A DNA stretch of 64,000 bases from Corythucha ciliata (taxonomy: Eukaryota; Arthropoda; Insecta; Hemiptera; Tingidae): positions 19,096,001-19,160,000 of the forward strand of contig CM075941.1 of assembly GCA_038030265.1 (NCBI GenBank), read 5' to 3'. Numbering within the stretch: the stretch's first letter is position 1; the number at the start of each line of letters is the position of its first letter. The notes below the pieces were generated by a model. It was not told where the DNA came from, searched no databases, and saw only the letters and a list, made by a program, of their open reading frames with translations. Below, one piece after another: positions 34,986 through 46,799 of the stretch. Position numbers and translations under genes: made by a program.

Positions 34986-37544
34986 GTGAGTTGTTTTTTT
35001 TTTTTTTTTTTTTGGTTTTTTGAACGTTTTAAATTTAAAGCTCGGTTCAATGTTAAGACCGCGACACAAAAAACAATAAGGCGTAACCCCTCCCCCTTCT
35101 TCTCTCTTACAAAATTCATTTCATGCTGCCAAATTGTATTTTCAGTTAATTTGACTCGTTAAATTTTTGGCACCTCCCGTGAGGTTTTTCTATGAGTTGA
35201 TATGGATGGGGGGCGGGTCGGTGGAGGATTGACCTTGCCCCAAGTTTTACTTTTTTTTGTCACTTCCGTCACGCATCCAAGACTTTTGAGAAGAAAAAAA
35301 AAGATCACTCGCGCCCCCCTCCCCTCGCACGCCGAGGCTCTAGGAAGTTTTGCCGTATCAAACTTCGCCGATGGTTTTGTTTTTGCCTTTTGTCTGAGAA
35401 GTTGCCGGCACGACGATTTTGTTTTTCTTAATTCTTCCTTGCCTTCGAGTCTCGATTCCGTGGAGATTTAAAAAAGAATTGCGGGAGGTCTAGTAGTGCT
35501 CAGGTGGCGGGGAGGAGGGGGACTGCATTTTTAGGGATCTCTTAAGAAACTCAAAACGCGGAAATTGGAGCCGACCAGAGGAGTGCTCTTCCCTTCTCTC
35601 CTCTTTTTACTTAATTACTCAGTCTCTGCCTTGTTCTTGTTACATTATTTAAGATATTCAAATTTCAAGCATATTAACACTGCACTTTGCATCAAAACTC
35701 TACAGTTACACGGAAATGAAAAATCCGCGAACAATGTCCACGTGACCCCATTCCTTCCAACCCGAAATTCCTACCACACCATTTCCCTTAAATTTGGAAC
35801 TGTTTCCCCATAATTATATAAACTGTTACAGTTCACTTATAACCCTGTTACATATAGGGTTAATGTGATTTCAAACCCCTTCAAATCATCCGATTATAAT
35901 TTTGTGGGAAATTTATACTTTAGGCCCCATAGTGCACAAGAACGGCAATCTGCCGCAAGCGCTCCACACGATGGCGAGCGATCGGACAATTTTACGCGAG
36001 CTTCAATTATTTTTCATTTCCTAAATTGGCCTTTTAATGAAGTCAGGTTGATATTTTTATCGTTTTAATTACCGGTTTTTTTTTTGTTTTTTTTTTTTTT
36101 GCGTGGAACGTCATACAATTTTGAAAAGAAAGAAGATGGAAATTGTTTCTACTTGTGATGGGGGGGGGGGCTATTAGCCACATTCCATTTGTACAATATT
36201 TACAGGAAAGAACGCTGTGGGATTAATCTCATCAGATTAGTGTTTGCCCTTTCCAAACAGCAATTTTCTTGAGACTATATTTCGTCCTATTTTACTTTAT
36301 ATAAACTCCATCTCAAGTCCAATGGCTCCCATTCCTCCATATTCTCTTACACATAAAGGGCTTACAGTTACCTTTTTCGGGGGATCTAACCAGTTTTTTT
36401 ATAACATCTGCATTTGGGGCAACCCTTTCGCCGTAGACGTTTGTTCAATTTATTCGCCTAGTTCACCGGACGGTCAGTGGCTGGTTTTCTCACTTTAAAT
36501 TCGAAGGGGAGTTCGTTTTTTTTTTTCTAAATAGGGACCAGGTGGTCAACCATTTTATATTTTACATGCTAGACAAAGAAATGGAATATATACGAATACA
36601 AACGCTCTCTTCGCCCGTTGATATTTTTCGAAAAAAGATGACGGAAGTCCGGAATTTTGAACATTTAAATAACACCGCATCCTTTTCACAACGTTTTCAC
36701 CAGCTCCCCCGCCCCTATTTCTTGACCGATCTTTTCAAACAATTTCGGGTGAAAGAGCACTTGAAGAAAACTAGGTCACGAAATAGTTTCCAGGTAGATT
36801 AAAAAAAAAAATAAAAGGAGGGGATTGTGAGAGGGTGATGAAAAAGATGTTTGGGTAGAGTAAACCTTTTCCTCGTCTTTCATGCTCTCCATCCGGTGTG
36901 TGTGTTGCCTTCTTCAGTGCGGCGGGGGTGGGAGTAGCTTCGTGAGAAACTCGTCCTTATGAGAAAAACACCTGTTTTTTTTTTCGAATAAAATTCGTGC
37001 TTGTCAAACTCACCCGCTAAAACTCCGCTGTATAGGAGAAATTCCCCACGTAGACCATGCTTCAACGCACCAAAAAAAAAGAAGGAAGATGTTTACCGGA
37101 AGGAAGTCGTTTCACAAAAATGAAAATAGTTGGTCAAATGAATTACGTGCCCAGTTCTCTAAGGACCTTTTTTCTTTTCTTTTTCTTTTTTTTTTTCTTT
37201 TCTTTTCTTTTTTAGTTTTTAATTCAATTTACTCGGCAAAACGTCTCATGCTCTTTTTTTTATTCCTCCCTATACGCATAAACACTCTGTTTAGCGTCCC
37301 AACGACTCGACCTTGCCTTATTTATCTTTTTTTTTTTCTTCTCTCGAATAAGGCACTTGACTTTCTCACGGCGCAAGGTATCTGGAACACTTGTTTCCAG
37401 TTTTTCTTCTTTTTAATTGTTTACTCAATTTTGGCGTACAGGTTTCGTTTTTTTCCAGAATATGGTTGCTATCGCCCCACCCCCTACCCCACAATGACCA
37501 TTGCTTGCTCAGCAAAGTCGTGTCGGCGGTTACTCTTTCGATTT
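34986..37544. other. Intron 1, proximal unique part
   Basis: Intron 1 spans 34986-50203 (15,218 bp). This first part has no array units and no further exon I can support. It contains T-runs (about 34994-35014 and 36077-36100) and a G-run near 36162-36171. Confidence 0.5.
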
Positions 37545-38830
37545 TAACCGCGGATTTGCCCAAAGAGTAAAGTGACTGAGAGAACGGCAAATTCTGATTA
37601 CGGAGTCGCCTTTATAACCGTGAATTGGCGTTTCCCCCCCTAATTTTAGCCGGGACGGGAAAGAGTGATTTTTCTCAATTTTTGCCGCGAATCAGCGTTT
37701 TACCTTGCTTCCAGCCGCGGATTGTTTGTTTTTTTCTACAATTTTACTCGACAATGTGCACTTTTTGCCAATTTTAGCCGTGAAAGGATGTTTTTCACAA
37801 TTCCACTATCGAATTTGCATTTTTCCCCTCATTTTTACCGCGAATGATCGCATTTTCTAGATTTCAGTCGCGAATGGGCGCCTTATTTCAATTGTCGCAA
37901 TTGAGCTCATTTACTCAATTCAACCCGCAAATGAGAGCTTTTTCTTAAGTGCAATGAACGAGCGCTTCTTATCAATTTTCCTTGCAATTAAACTATATAT
38001 TTTTTTCAACTTTGGTGGCGGACGAGCGCTTTTACTCAATTCTATTCCAGAATCAGCGCTTTTCATCAATTTCAGCAGCGAAATAACGTTTCCTCTCTAC
38101 CCCGGTCGCGCTTGTGGCTTGTGCATGTACTCTACAGTCACGAAATGGCGTTTTTTCTTAATTACAGCCGCGTTTGTGCGCTGTTTCTCGATTCCAAGTT
38201 GCTTCAGAGTTCCAGAGTATGCTAAACTAGCGCCTTTTTTCAATTTTACGCCTGAATTTTCGATTTTTCATTGTTTTAGCCGTGACCGAGTGCTTTGCCT
38301 CGATTTTAGCTGTGAATTGGTTATTTTTCTCAATTTAAGCGGAGTGAATGAACGATTTTCATCCATTTTATCAGCGGATGAGCGTTTTTATCAATCCTAT
38401 CAGCGCATTGGCGTTTTTTTGGCAATTATAGTTGCGAATCAGCGCTTTTCCTCAATTTTTGCCAGAAATAAGCGCTTTAACTCAATTTTAGTCGCGATTA
38501 ATTCACTCGATTTTAGTCGTTCCCGTAGCCATGTTGCTTCCAGAGCAGAAAATTAGCGATTTTTCTTAATTTTACTCCCGCAATAATGATTCTTTAGAAT
38601 TCAGGCCTTGACTGTGTGGTTTTACTCAATTTTAACCACGAATTAGCGCATTTTCTCAATTGTTGCCGCGAGTGAGTGTTTGGTCTGAATTTTAGCCGCG
38701 GATGACCGTTTTATCTTAAAATGGTCGTGACTGAGCGTCGTTTCTTCAATTCTAGCCGCGAATTGGCGTTTGAACTATCGAATGAAGTGGCGTTATTCTT
38801 TAATTTTTTATACGAATGAGCGATATTCTA
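37545..38830 (+). repeat. Family A array, forward (intron 1)
   Basis: About 40 units with TTTTTCTCAATTTTAGCCGTGAAT-type sequence and frequent GAATGAGCG cores. It gives a spurious 200-residue open frame. In the sense orientation of the gene every unit offers a pyrimidine tract followed by TTTTAG, which resembles a 3' splice site. Confidence 0.85.
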
Positions 38831-39004
38831 CATTATGGCTTTAATTCTATGTCCCTGAAGGAAATGGAAGGGTTTGGAGAGTGTAGGGTAGGGAAGGGTG
38901 CTCGTAAAAAAAATCGGCTCCGAGATGACTCCACATTCGTGATGTAAACGGTCTGAGAAAGGTTGAAAAGTGTGGGTTTCGGCATACTGTCATGGAACGC
39001 CATG

Positions 39005-39830
39005 ACGTCGGTTTTTCTCGAGCATTTTCGTTCAATTTTGGCCCCAGAATGAGTGTTTTGTCTCAATTTTAGTCGTGAATGAACGATTTTCATCCATTTT
39101 CGCAGTAAATTGCTGTTTTTTCTCAATTCCAGCCTTGAATTGGACATTTTTCTCCATTTATGCCGTAAATAAACGTTTTTCCTTTATTTTAACCAAGAAT
39201 GCGCCGTTTTTTTATCTGCTCGAACGAACGCGTCTTATCAATTTTAGCCGTGAAAGACGAGTTTTTTAAATCAATCCCTGATCGTGGTTGAGCGCTGTTC
39301 TCTTAATTAGGTATAGCCGCGAATTGGCGTTATTCTTCAATTTCAGCCGCGAACGAGAGCTTTATTTCAATTTTAACGCGCGAATTAGTGTTTTTCTCTA
39401 TTTTTGCGGTGAATGAGAGTTTTTTTTTATGGTTTGTCTTGAACGCCGCGAATTCAAGCGCCCCTAAATAACGGGTTTTCCCATTTTTGCTGCATCAAAT
39501 GATCCTCCCATTTTGCAGACGGGAATGAGCGCTTTTGCTCAATTTTAACCGTGAACGAAGCGCATTGTCTACATTATTAGCCCCGAATGAGCGCGCCTTT
39601 ACACAATTTTAAAGCCCTTAAAGCCACCGAACTGCCCTCCCCCCCATAAAATAGCATATTAGCACGAATCTTCAATTTTAGCAGCATAAGGACTCGCCAA
39701 AAAAAAAAACTGGGCGTTATTCTCTCTTTTTCTCAATTTTTGCCGCGTATGAACGTTTTTTTTCAACTTCAGCCTCCTAGCATCGCTTTTTCTCAGCCGC
39801 GCTTTGTGCGGCTCTTTCTCGATTATGGCA
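39005..39830 (+). repeat. Family A array, forward (intron 1)
   Basis: Second block of the same subfamily, separated from the previous one by about 170 bp of non-repeat DNA that includes an imperfect CATGACGTCGG near 39000. Confidence 0.8.
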
Positions 39831-42180
39831 GCGGTGTTGCTTCCATAGTAGCAGCGTCTCGACCTTGCCGTATTTGTCTTTTTCTTGGAAGCGACTGACT
39901 TTCTCCGGCGCGCGTAACACTTGTTTCCAGATTTGTTAAAATTTAATTGTTCAACAAATGTTTGAGTCTATAAGAGGGTCTCGTTTTTGTCAGGATATGG
40001 ATCTCACACCTTCTTTGTATTTCATATCAACCAATTTTGCTGTTTACATTAGTATTATTCATTGTTTAATTATCACTTTTGTGGTAATCGAGGGCGGGGT
40101 TTTTATTCGTTTCGCGTTATAACTCAGTTTTCCACAGATTTGGGTCAACGGAGTGGTGGATTTAAAAAAAAAAAATCTTTCAATCCAAATAGAACTTTGA
40201 ATTGAGGAAGTGAGAACCCCAAAATGGTAGGAGAAAAAGCTCAACTTTAACACTAACCCCTGGGAAAAGTGTGGCGAAGAAGGGAAAAAAGATCGATGGA
40301 ACTCGCCAGGGGTTTGACCCTTTCCGCCGGTAATATTTGTCCAGCCCCCTCTCCCCCAGCTTATTACAGATAAAAATTGCATTGTTTTTGTATTCTGCTT
40401 AAAATCAGTTTAACAAGTAGCCATACCAATCTGACGTCATCGCTGGTTTCATTTATCCGTCACCACACAATAGATTCGACGTAAAAATGTCCATTGTTGC
40501 TCTTCTCCGTGACATAAAAAAAACTTCCTCTGTTTCAAGCTATTAACGTTATTATAATTAGAATGCCGGATAAAGGCCCCCTCTCCCCCTTCCCAGTACC
40601 CTCTGCCCCCCTCAACAAGGGGGAGGAAGTCACTTCCTCATTTTTCAACAAATAGTATTAACCTTGAGATTTTTTTTCTTTTGTGGGTATTTTGATTCCC
40701 TCATTTTACTTTTGACAGGATTTCCCTGCAGTGGAGGTTTTATTTTGGAGGAAAGGGAAGTTTTTCAGTTTTAGAATGCAGGAAAAAAAATAAAAAATAA
40801 CTAGTAATAAAAGGCGTTACTCACCTCCTCCCCTCTCCCTCATGTGTCGTACAGTAGAAAGGTCAACTAAATTTTCACCGTCCCTTTTATCTAAAAAAGG
40901 AAACATAAAACAATAGCTGATATAAAAAAAAAACATGTAAAAAGAAAAACATGCAAGTCTATTGAGGAGAGTGCGGTAAGAAAGCTTTCTCCCAGCCTTG
41001 ACCTAGTCTAGGGCGACCCGCCTTAACGCTCCTCGGAATCCCGTTACCCACCATATCCCTTCGGGTGGAGGTATAAAAAAAAAAAAAGAGTAGAAAGATG
41101 AGGCCCTTCCCGATTTCTTTCTGTACTTATGACCTACTCTTATTATATAGTCCTTTCTTGAGGGTTTTTTTCCTCCCATCAGCCATAAGGGCAGGTAACC
41201 CCGGTTTTACACCCTCTACAACCTTTCACCTCCTACAATCCTTTTTTTCCCACGGGGGGCATCTTTTTTTTAGGTTTTTTTTTTGTCAAGGCTTAAAAGG
41301 TCCCCCGTTTCCAATCACAAATTCAATCCCGTAGACGCTATAAAACTAAACTTCTATTCTATTATTTATTTTTATTTCCTATGCATAGTAAATTGAGATC
41401 CTCCCTCACCCTTTTTATTCTCGTCGAGGTTATTATAATGAGGAGGAGTATAGTACCCGGATCGAGTTCTTTTGCTTAGAAAGAGGAGGGACTGAAAAGG
41501 AAAAAGAAAAAAAAATCGTCCTTGCGGGGCCTTGAGTTGAGAGATAAAAAAAAAACAAAATGACGATCGCCAATTAATTTTAGCTCATTTTATAGTCTGC
41601 ATAATAATCCGTTGACTCTCGAGAAACAATTAGACTTTCTTCCTTTTCATCCGCTTGTCTAACGACCATTTAAGGTGCCGCCTATATGGTGCGTTTTTTC
41701 CTTATTTCCCCATCAGTTTTCAACGATCGTTGTGTACGGTTTTACTCTGCTCATTCATGCCCACTTGTTTTGTTGTTTTTTTTTTCTTTTACGACTATTC
41801 GCCAGTGCTGTTTCACTTCCGGGTTTTCTCCCTCCCTTCCTGCGTCTATCGCACACCATAAATAACAAAAATGACAAAAATAGCTGTTCAAATGTCAATT
41901 TTTAAATGGGAATTTCCCAGCACGTGTTTTCTCTTTATTGGGGACTATAATAAATGAAAATATCTTCCACACTCTTCGAAAAAATAGATTTGGTTGGGGG
42001 ACGAGGTAGGTAATTGAACTCTAGAGAAATAAGGAAACAAAATGTATTAAAAAAGAGATTCAGGGTGGAAAGGAAGGCACGCCTCCCCTCCCCCGCCACC
42101 CGGCGGCAACCATGCAGTCGCAGCGTTTCTCCGTCTTTCTCTCTCTTTCTCTTGGATTGCAGCAGAGTGGGTCTCAAATG
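39831..42180. other. Intron 1, unique part
   Basis: No exon supported. A perfect CRE octamer TGACGTCA lies at 40432-40439. A-runs and pyrimidine tracts are common. Confidence 0.5.
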
Positions 42181-42398
42181 AGTCAACCTGAGGAAATTTC
42201 ATTTGAAAGAGCAAAATCCGCTATGAATTGGTTTCAGAAATTGTCTGGTACGCGCCCATTTTGGGTATGAAATAGATAAATCCGCGGGAAATTAATTTTT
42301 TGATTGGGTCAACAGCGCTAAATTTCGGTTTTCGACGCACCGAAATTAGCTTTCTTGAGTGAGCCAGCTCCGTGAAATTGGTTTTCACTGGTCCTCAC
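42181..42398 (-). repeat. Family B units, reverse (intron 1)
   Basis: Six to seven reverse B units (TCCGCGGGAAATTAATTTTTTG, CCGTGAAATTGGTTTTC). Confidence 0.7.
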
Positions 42399-42655
42399 CA
42401 CAAGTAAGCTTCAATCTCACCAAAGCTCCAATCACAGCAAAGCTCTAACCACAGCAAAACTTCAAACCCCTTCAAAGCTTCGACCACAGTAAAGCTCCAA
42501 TCACAGGAAAGCTCCAACAACAGCAAAGCTCCAACCACTGCAAATCTCCAACCATTGCAAAGATCCAACCACAGTAAATCTGCTGCCACAGTACAGCAAA
42601 CCCTCCAACCACAAAAAGTTCTTATTACAGTGAACCACAGTTAAACGTTTTTTCT
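42399..42655 (+). repeat. 18-bp minisatellite (intron 1)
   Basis: About 13-14 copies of a unit near AAAGCTCCAACCACAGC, 17-18 bp, with substitutions such as ATC for GCT. It is inserted between two reverse family B blocks. Reverse translation gives a six-residue W/L/E/C/V repeat, which is an artefact of the 18-bp period. Confidence 0.85.
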
Positions 42656-42734
42656 TTTCTCCCCTTTTTTCATTACAGAAATCCAAGCCCCCATGGAAGT
42701 CCAGGCCCTGCCTCCCCCCCTCACGACAGGCCTG

Positions 42735-43350
42735 GTGAAACCAGTGAAATCGCTTTTTTTGTGAGCTAGTCCCCGCAAAATTGGGTTTTCGAATGACCCA
42801 ACTCCGCGAAATTGTTTTTTTAATGAACCAGCCCTGCGAAATTTGGTTTTAATATACCTGTGAGCTAGCCCCACGAAATTAGTTTGTGATGTGCCAGACT
42901 TTGGTTATTGAAAGAACCAAAACCGATAAATCGCTGGTTTTAAAAAGGATCCAAAGGTGGATTTGGGTCCAGTGAGCAGCAAATCCGCCAAATTGGGTTC
43001 ACTAGGTGTCAAATATATGAAACTGGGTTCTGTAGGTGTGAAATCCGTGAAATTGGGCTCTGACGTTTTTGAAAGACCCAAACTCTTGAACTTGTTTCAT
43101 TATTTTTGTAGAATAATGAGCCAACCGCGTAGCCAACTGGACTTTTGAATAAGTCTATTTCGGGAAATTTGCTCTTTTGGGGTGTCAGTCCTGGGAAATT
43201 GGTTTTTTAAGTGAGCCAAACCCGGCGAAATTGGTTTCTGTAAGTGCGGATAATCCGCAAAAAGGCGAAATTAGATTCCGAAACGCCAATTATCCGCCAA
43301 GTTTGGGCTTTAAAAGGGCCATACCCGCGAAACGCGCCCAGTCGTATAAC
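42735..43350 (-). repeat. Family B array, reverse (intron 1)
   Basis: Reverse B units (CCGCGAAATTGTTTTTTTAATGA) resume after the minisatellite. A variant subarray near 42955-43075 repeats GTGAAATTGGGTTC-like units. Confidence 0.8.
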
Positions 43351-44113
43351 TATTGTTGTTGGTGGTGGTGAGGGGGGGTTCTGGTCAGGTTTTTAAACTT
43401 TCTTTTACTGTATTTCATTTTTATAAGGTTTTTATTGATAGGATAATGTATTTATTGCTACTCGCTAGCACCGATGGTCTGACCGTGCAATGTTGATTTA
43501 AATTTTAAGTCCCACCTTCCACCACCACACCTTCCCACAATAGTTTTTTTTATGTCTTCTTGATGTGAGTTGACCTTGACACGAAAAAAGTTTATTTCTC
43601 TTTCTCCTATTCAGATACTTTCACTAACTGAAGAAATTGTCCCATTTTTTGTCTCGTAAAGGGGGGGGGGGTAGGCGTAGGATGCGGAAGTCGACCCAGT
43701 TTGCATTTTAAATCAACGTTATATTTCTCAAGAGAGTCAGTGCTTTGAAAATTGTGCCTTCCCTATCATCCATCATTCACCCTTTTCTTGCCGGAAAATG
43801 ATAACAATTATTGTTCAAGAACTTTTTTTTTTTTTTAATGACAATAGCAAAGTTTCTTCCTGCCATCTCCATCCCTCCACCCCCTGTTTAGTCTATTTAG
43901 AGGAACAAATACCGGATACAGTTGCTGTTATTTTTACGCCATCCAATGTAGGTCATACCGCTGTGCATATGTTGTGTAGCACTCAACCCGTCTCCATTAG
44001 AGCATATGTTGTATACAGGTGGTTGTGTGAAGGGGTTGAAGATGTTAGCCCTCCCAAGCTCCGTTGACGTAAAAAAAAAAAGAAAACAGGGTTAATAGGA
44101 CAGTCTTTCTTTG

Positions 44114-44162
<49 letters not shown>

Positions 44163-45782
44163 GAAAGTATAGCCAGGAAATGCAGTTCAGGAGGAGGAAG
44201 AAGCGGGTTAGAGAAACTGAAAGAAGGAAAAAAATGTTTTATAAAGAAGAAAGTAGGTTCACACTCCCAAGGTTTCTAAAAAGTGAACATCTCACTTATT
44301 TTTATAGTTTTTTCATTTTCGCGTGACCTTAACGTAGGGGTACCCCATAACCCTGCATTGCATTTTGCAGAAGGAGTCGTCGCACTTTTTTTCTCCATGT
44401 AGAGGGGGGAGAAGGAAAAAAGAAAGAGAACAGCACACAATGCACGAAAGGTTTAAGAACCAATTTCAAGGTTATCTCCATTAGTTATTCATTTTAAGAG
44501 TAAACAGTGTTGGGCGTTAAACGTGACTCAAGGCTTGAGGTGAAGGGGTGGAAGAGAGGAAGGATGACGTTGAAGAGGCCGTGGTTTAACAGGGAATGAT
44601 TTTATCCCCTCTTCAACGGCGGCCTTTATCAACTGAAAAGAAAATTATATTTTCCTGTTCCAAATCCTCCCCGTTCGAAGCGTGGAAAAGGCGAAATAAA
44701 CGTTGGAAAACACATTTTTCGACTCACAATAAAAAGCTAATTTTCAAGCTTCTCCTCCTCTCGTAGGGACCCCGTGTTAGTTCATTCTGCGATTAACATT
44801 GAATTTCACCATTTTCTGTTGCTTCCTTTAAAAGTAGAAAAACCATCAACACAAGGGAGAGCTCCTCTCCCTCCCCCGGCCAAAAGGATTTTTTTTTTCT
44901 CCTCGGGTAACACAAAAAATTAACTGGGAAAGGTTAAAACGGTGTAACACGAAGGGTTGCAAAAAGGGGAGGAAATGAGCAGATTTTTTTGTGTGTGCCT
45001 GTAAGAAAAGGCAATCACATGAGAATGGGAAGAGCATTGCTACAAAAAAAGTTGCGTAAAAAAAGGTGTAATAGGGTGAGGGGGCATGGGAAGTCTTGCA
45101 AACATGGAAAATGAGAAGATTCGGTAGGGGGGAAAAAATTAAGGTCATTTCTTGGGGGAAGCCAATTCCTGAAAGGAAAAAAAAAAACCAACTTTATTTT
45201 TCAACTTAACCATTTTGGCACTTAAACTGAAATGGATGTAAAGGGGACGCATCCTATTAAGGGCAAATGCGTGAGCCTGTCACTTTTTGTTTTTTCTCTT
45301 CATTGAGCACGGACATCACTTACTCGAATTTCAGGTTTTGTATTTCTTTTCCTTTCTGAAAGCATTGCCGCTGAAAAGATGAGGAAATTACACGAAAAAA
45401 AAAAAAAAAAAATCGTGAGATTTTTTTTCGGCGAAGAAAATTCCGCAATTCGGGTCACAAGTTTCGAGGAAAAAATAACCTCTTTCCTTCCTCACCCGCG
45501 AAAGTAAGACCGTCCCTTTGATACGGTATTTTTTATTTCGTCTTCTTTTTTTTTTTTTCTTTTCTTTAACAAAAATACCTTCTGGGCAGGCGTTCCTCAG
45601 GGAACGAGGAAAAGTAGTGAAAGTCACACTCATAGCGGACACCCGTTTGGTTGGTTGGTTGTTGGGGGGGGGGGGGGTTGAACCACGAGGTGGGTTTGTT
45701 TCGCGAGTGACGAAACAGCCTAAGGCCTATGTATGTATGTGTGTCGGGTTGAGCCGCGTATATTATCGTTTCCTTGGCCTAG

Positions 45783-45832
<50 letters not shown>

Positions 45833-46636
45833 CGTGTCCTCAATATGTCCATGCTTTTCGGTTCTTGAACTGTGTAATGAAACGAACTGAAATGGTTTTG
45901 GTGCGGGTGAGGGGGAGAGCCTTTGCATCGCGGTGATAGAGAGAAAAGGAGTTTACTATTTTTCCGCCTTTTGTAGTTTGAAAGTTAATAAGACCCGAGA
46001 TTTTTTTCTTTAAACCCATTTTTTCCCCTCCTCGAAGCCTATAACATGCACACTATAAAAAAAACAAAAAAAACGTTTGAGCGATACCTGATGACAAGCA
46101 TTTGCATACCAGTTCTTATACCTGAAAGCTCTTTCACTCTCTTGAAATGCTCTTCTTTTTTTGAATAATTTAATTGACCTAAAAAACGGCATTTATCCCC
46201 CAAACCCTTTTCAAGGAAAATAATGGACAGCAGTCGATTCTCGACCAAAAAAAAATTCTTTGAATGCTATCGTATTGTTGGAATAATTTAAAAGGAACAA
46301 ATAAGAACCCTGTTCTTATCATAAATGCCCCACCCCGCCCACCTCAGCCAGCACAATTCAAGTTTGCACCCGGGAAACCGTAATATTCATACAATTTTTT
46401 TTAAAGGCGTCATTACCGGTGAAGTCGTTGTCGGAGGTGGGGTGGTGGTGGTGGGGATTGTTTAATCGATAAACACCAAAAAAGTTGTCCGAAAAAAAAG
46501 TAGGACGCACTGTAATCATGACGGGTCAAGTTCTCACGCAATCGTCTTTTAAAAACTATATACACTCGTCTTGCCTCTTCCGACCATTCTTCTCTTCCTG
46601 ACTGTCCCTGAGAGTGTTTACTTTTTCGAGTTTAAA

Positions 46637-46667
<31 letters not shown>

Positions 46668-46799
46668 CTATACCTTGTACCTTGTACGGCTTGGTGATTT
46701 TTGAAGGAAGCCCGTAAATAACTGTGTTGATTGAAATGAATCCACGGAAAAAAAGGATTTACCTGATGAGAATTTGACCCATAATCATGCACCTCTTAG
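43351..46799. other. Intron 1, unique part with long T-runs
   Basis: No exon supported. It contains the two longest homopolymers of the window, T-runs at 44121-44159 (39) and 45785-45828 (44), and a G-run at 45664-45677. Short frames here show no recognised domain. Confidence 0.5.

Noticed and set aside
37954..38556. 200-codon open frame, the longest on the + strand
   Set aside because: It lies wholly in a family A array. The 30-bp period keeps one frame open and gives a ten-residue pseudo-repeat (NFSRELALFL type). There is no domain and the composition follows the DNA repeat.
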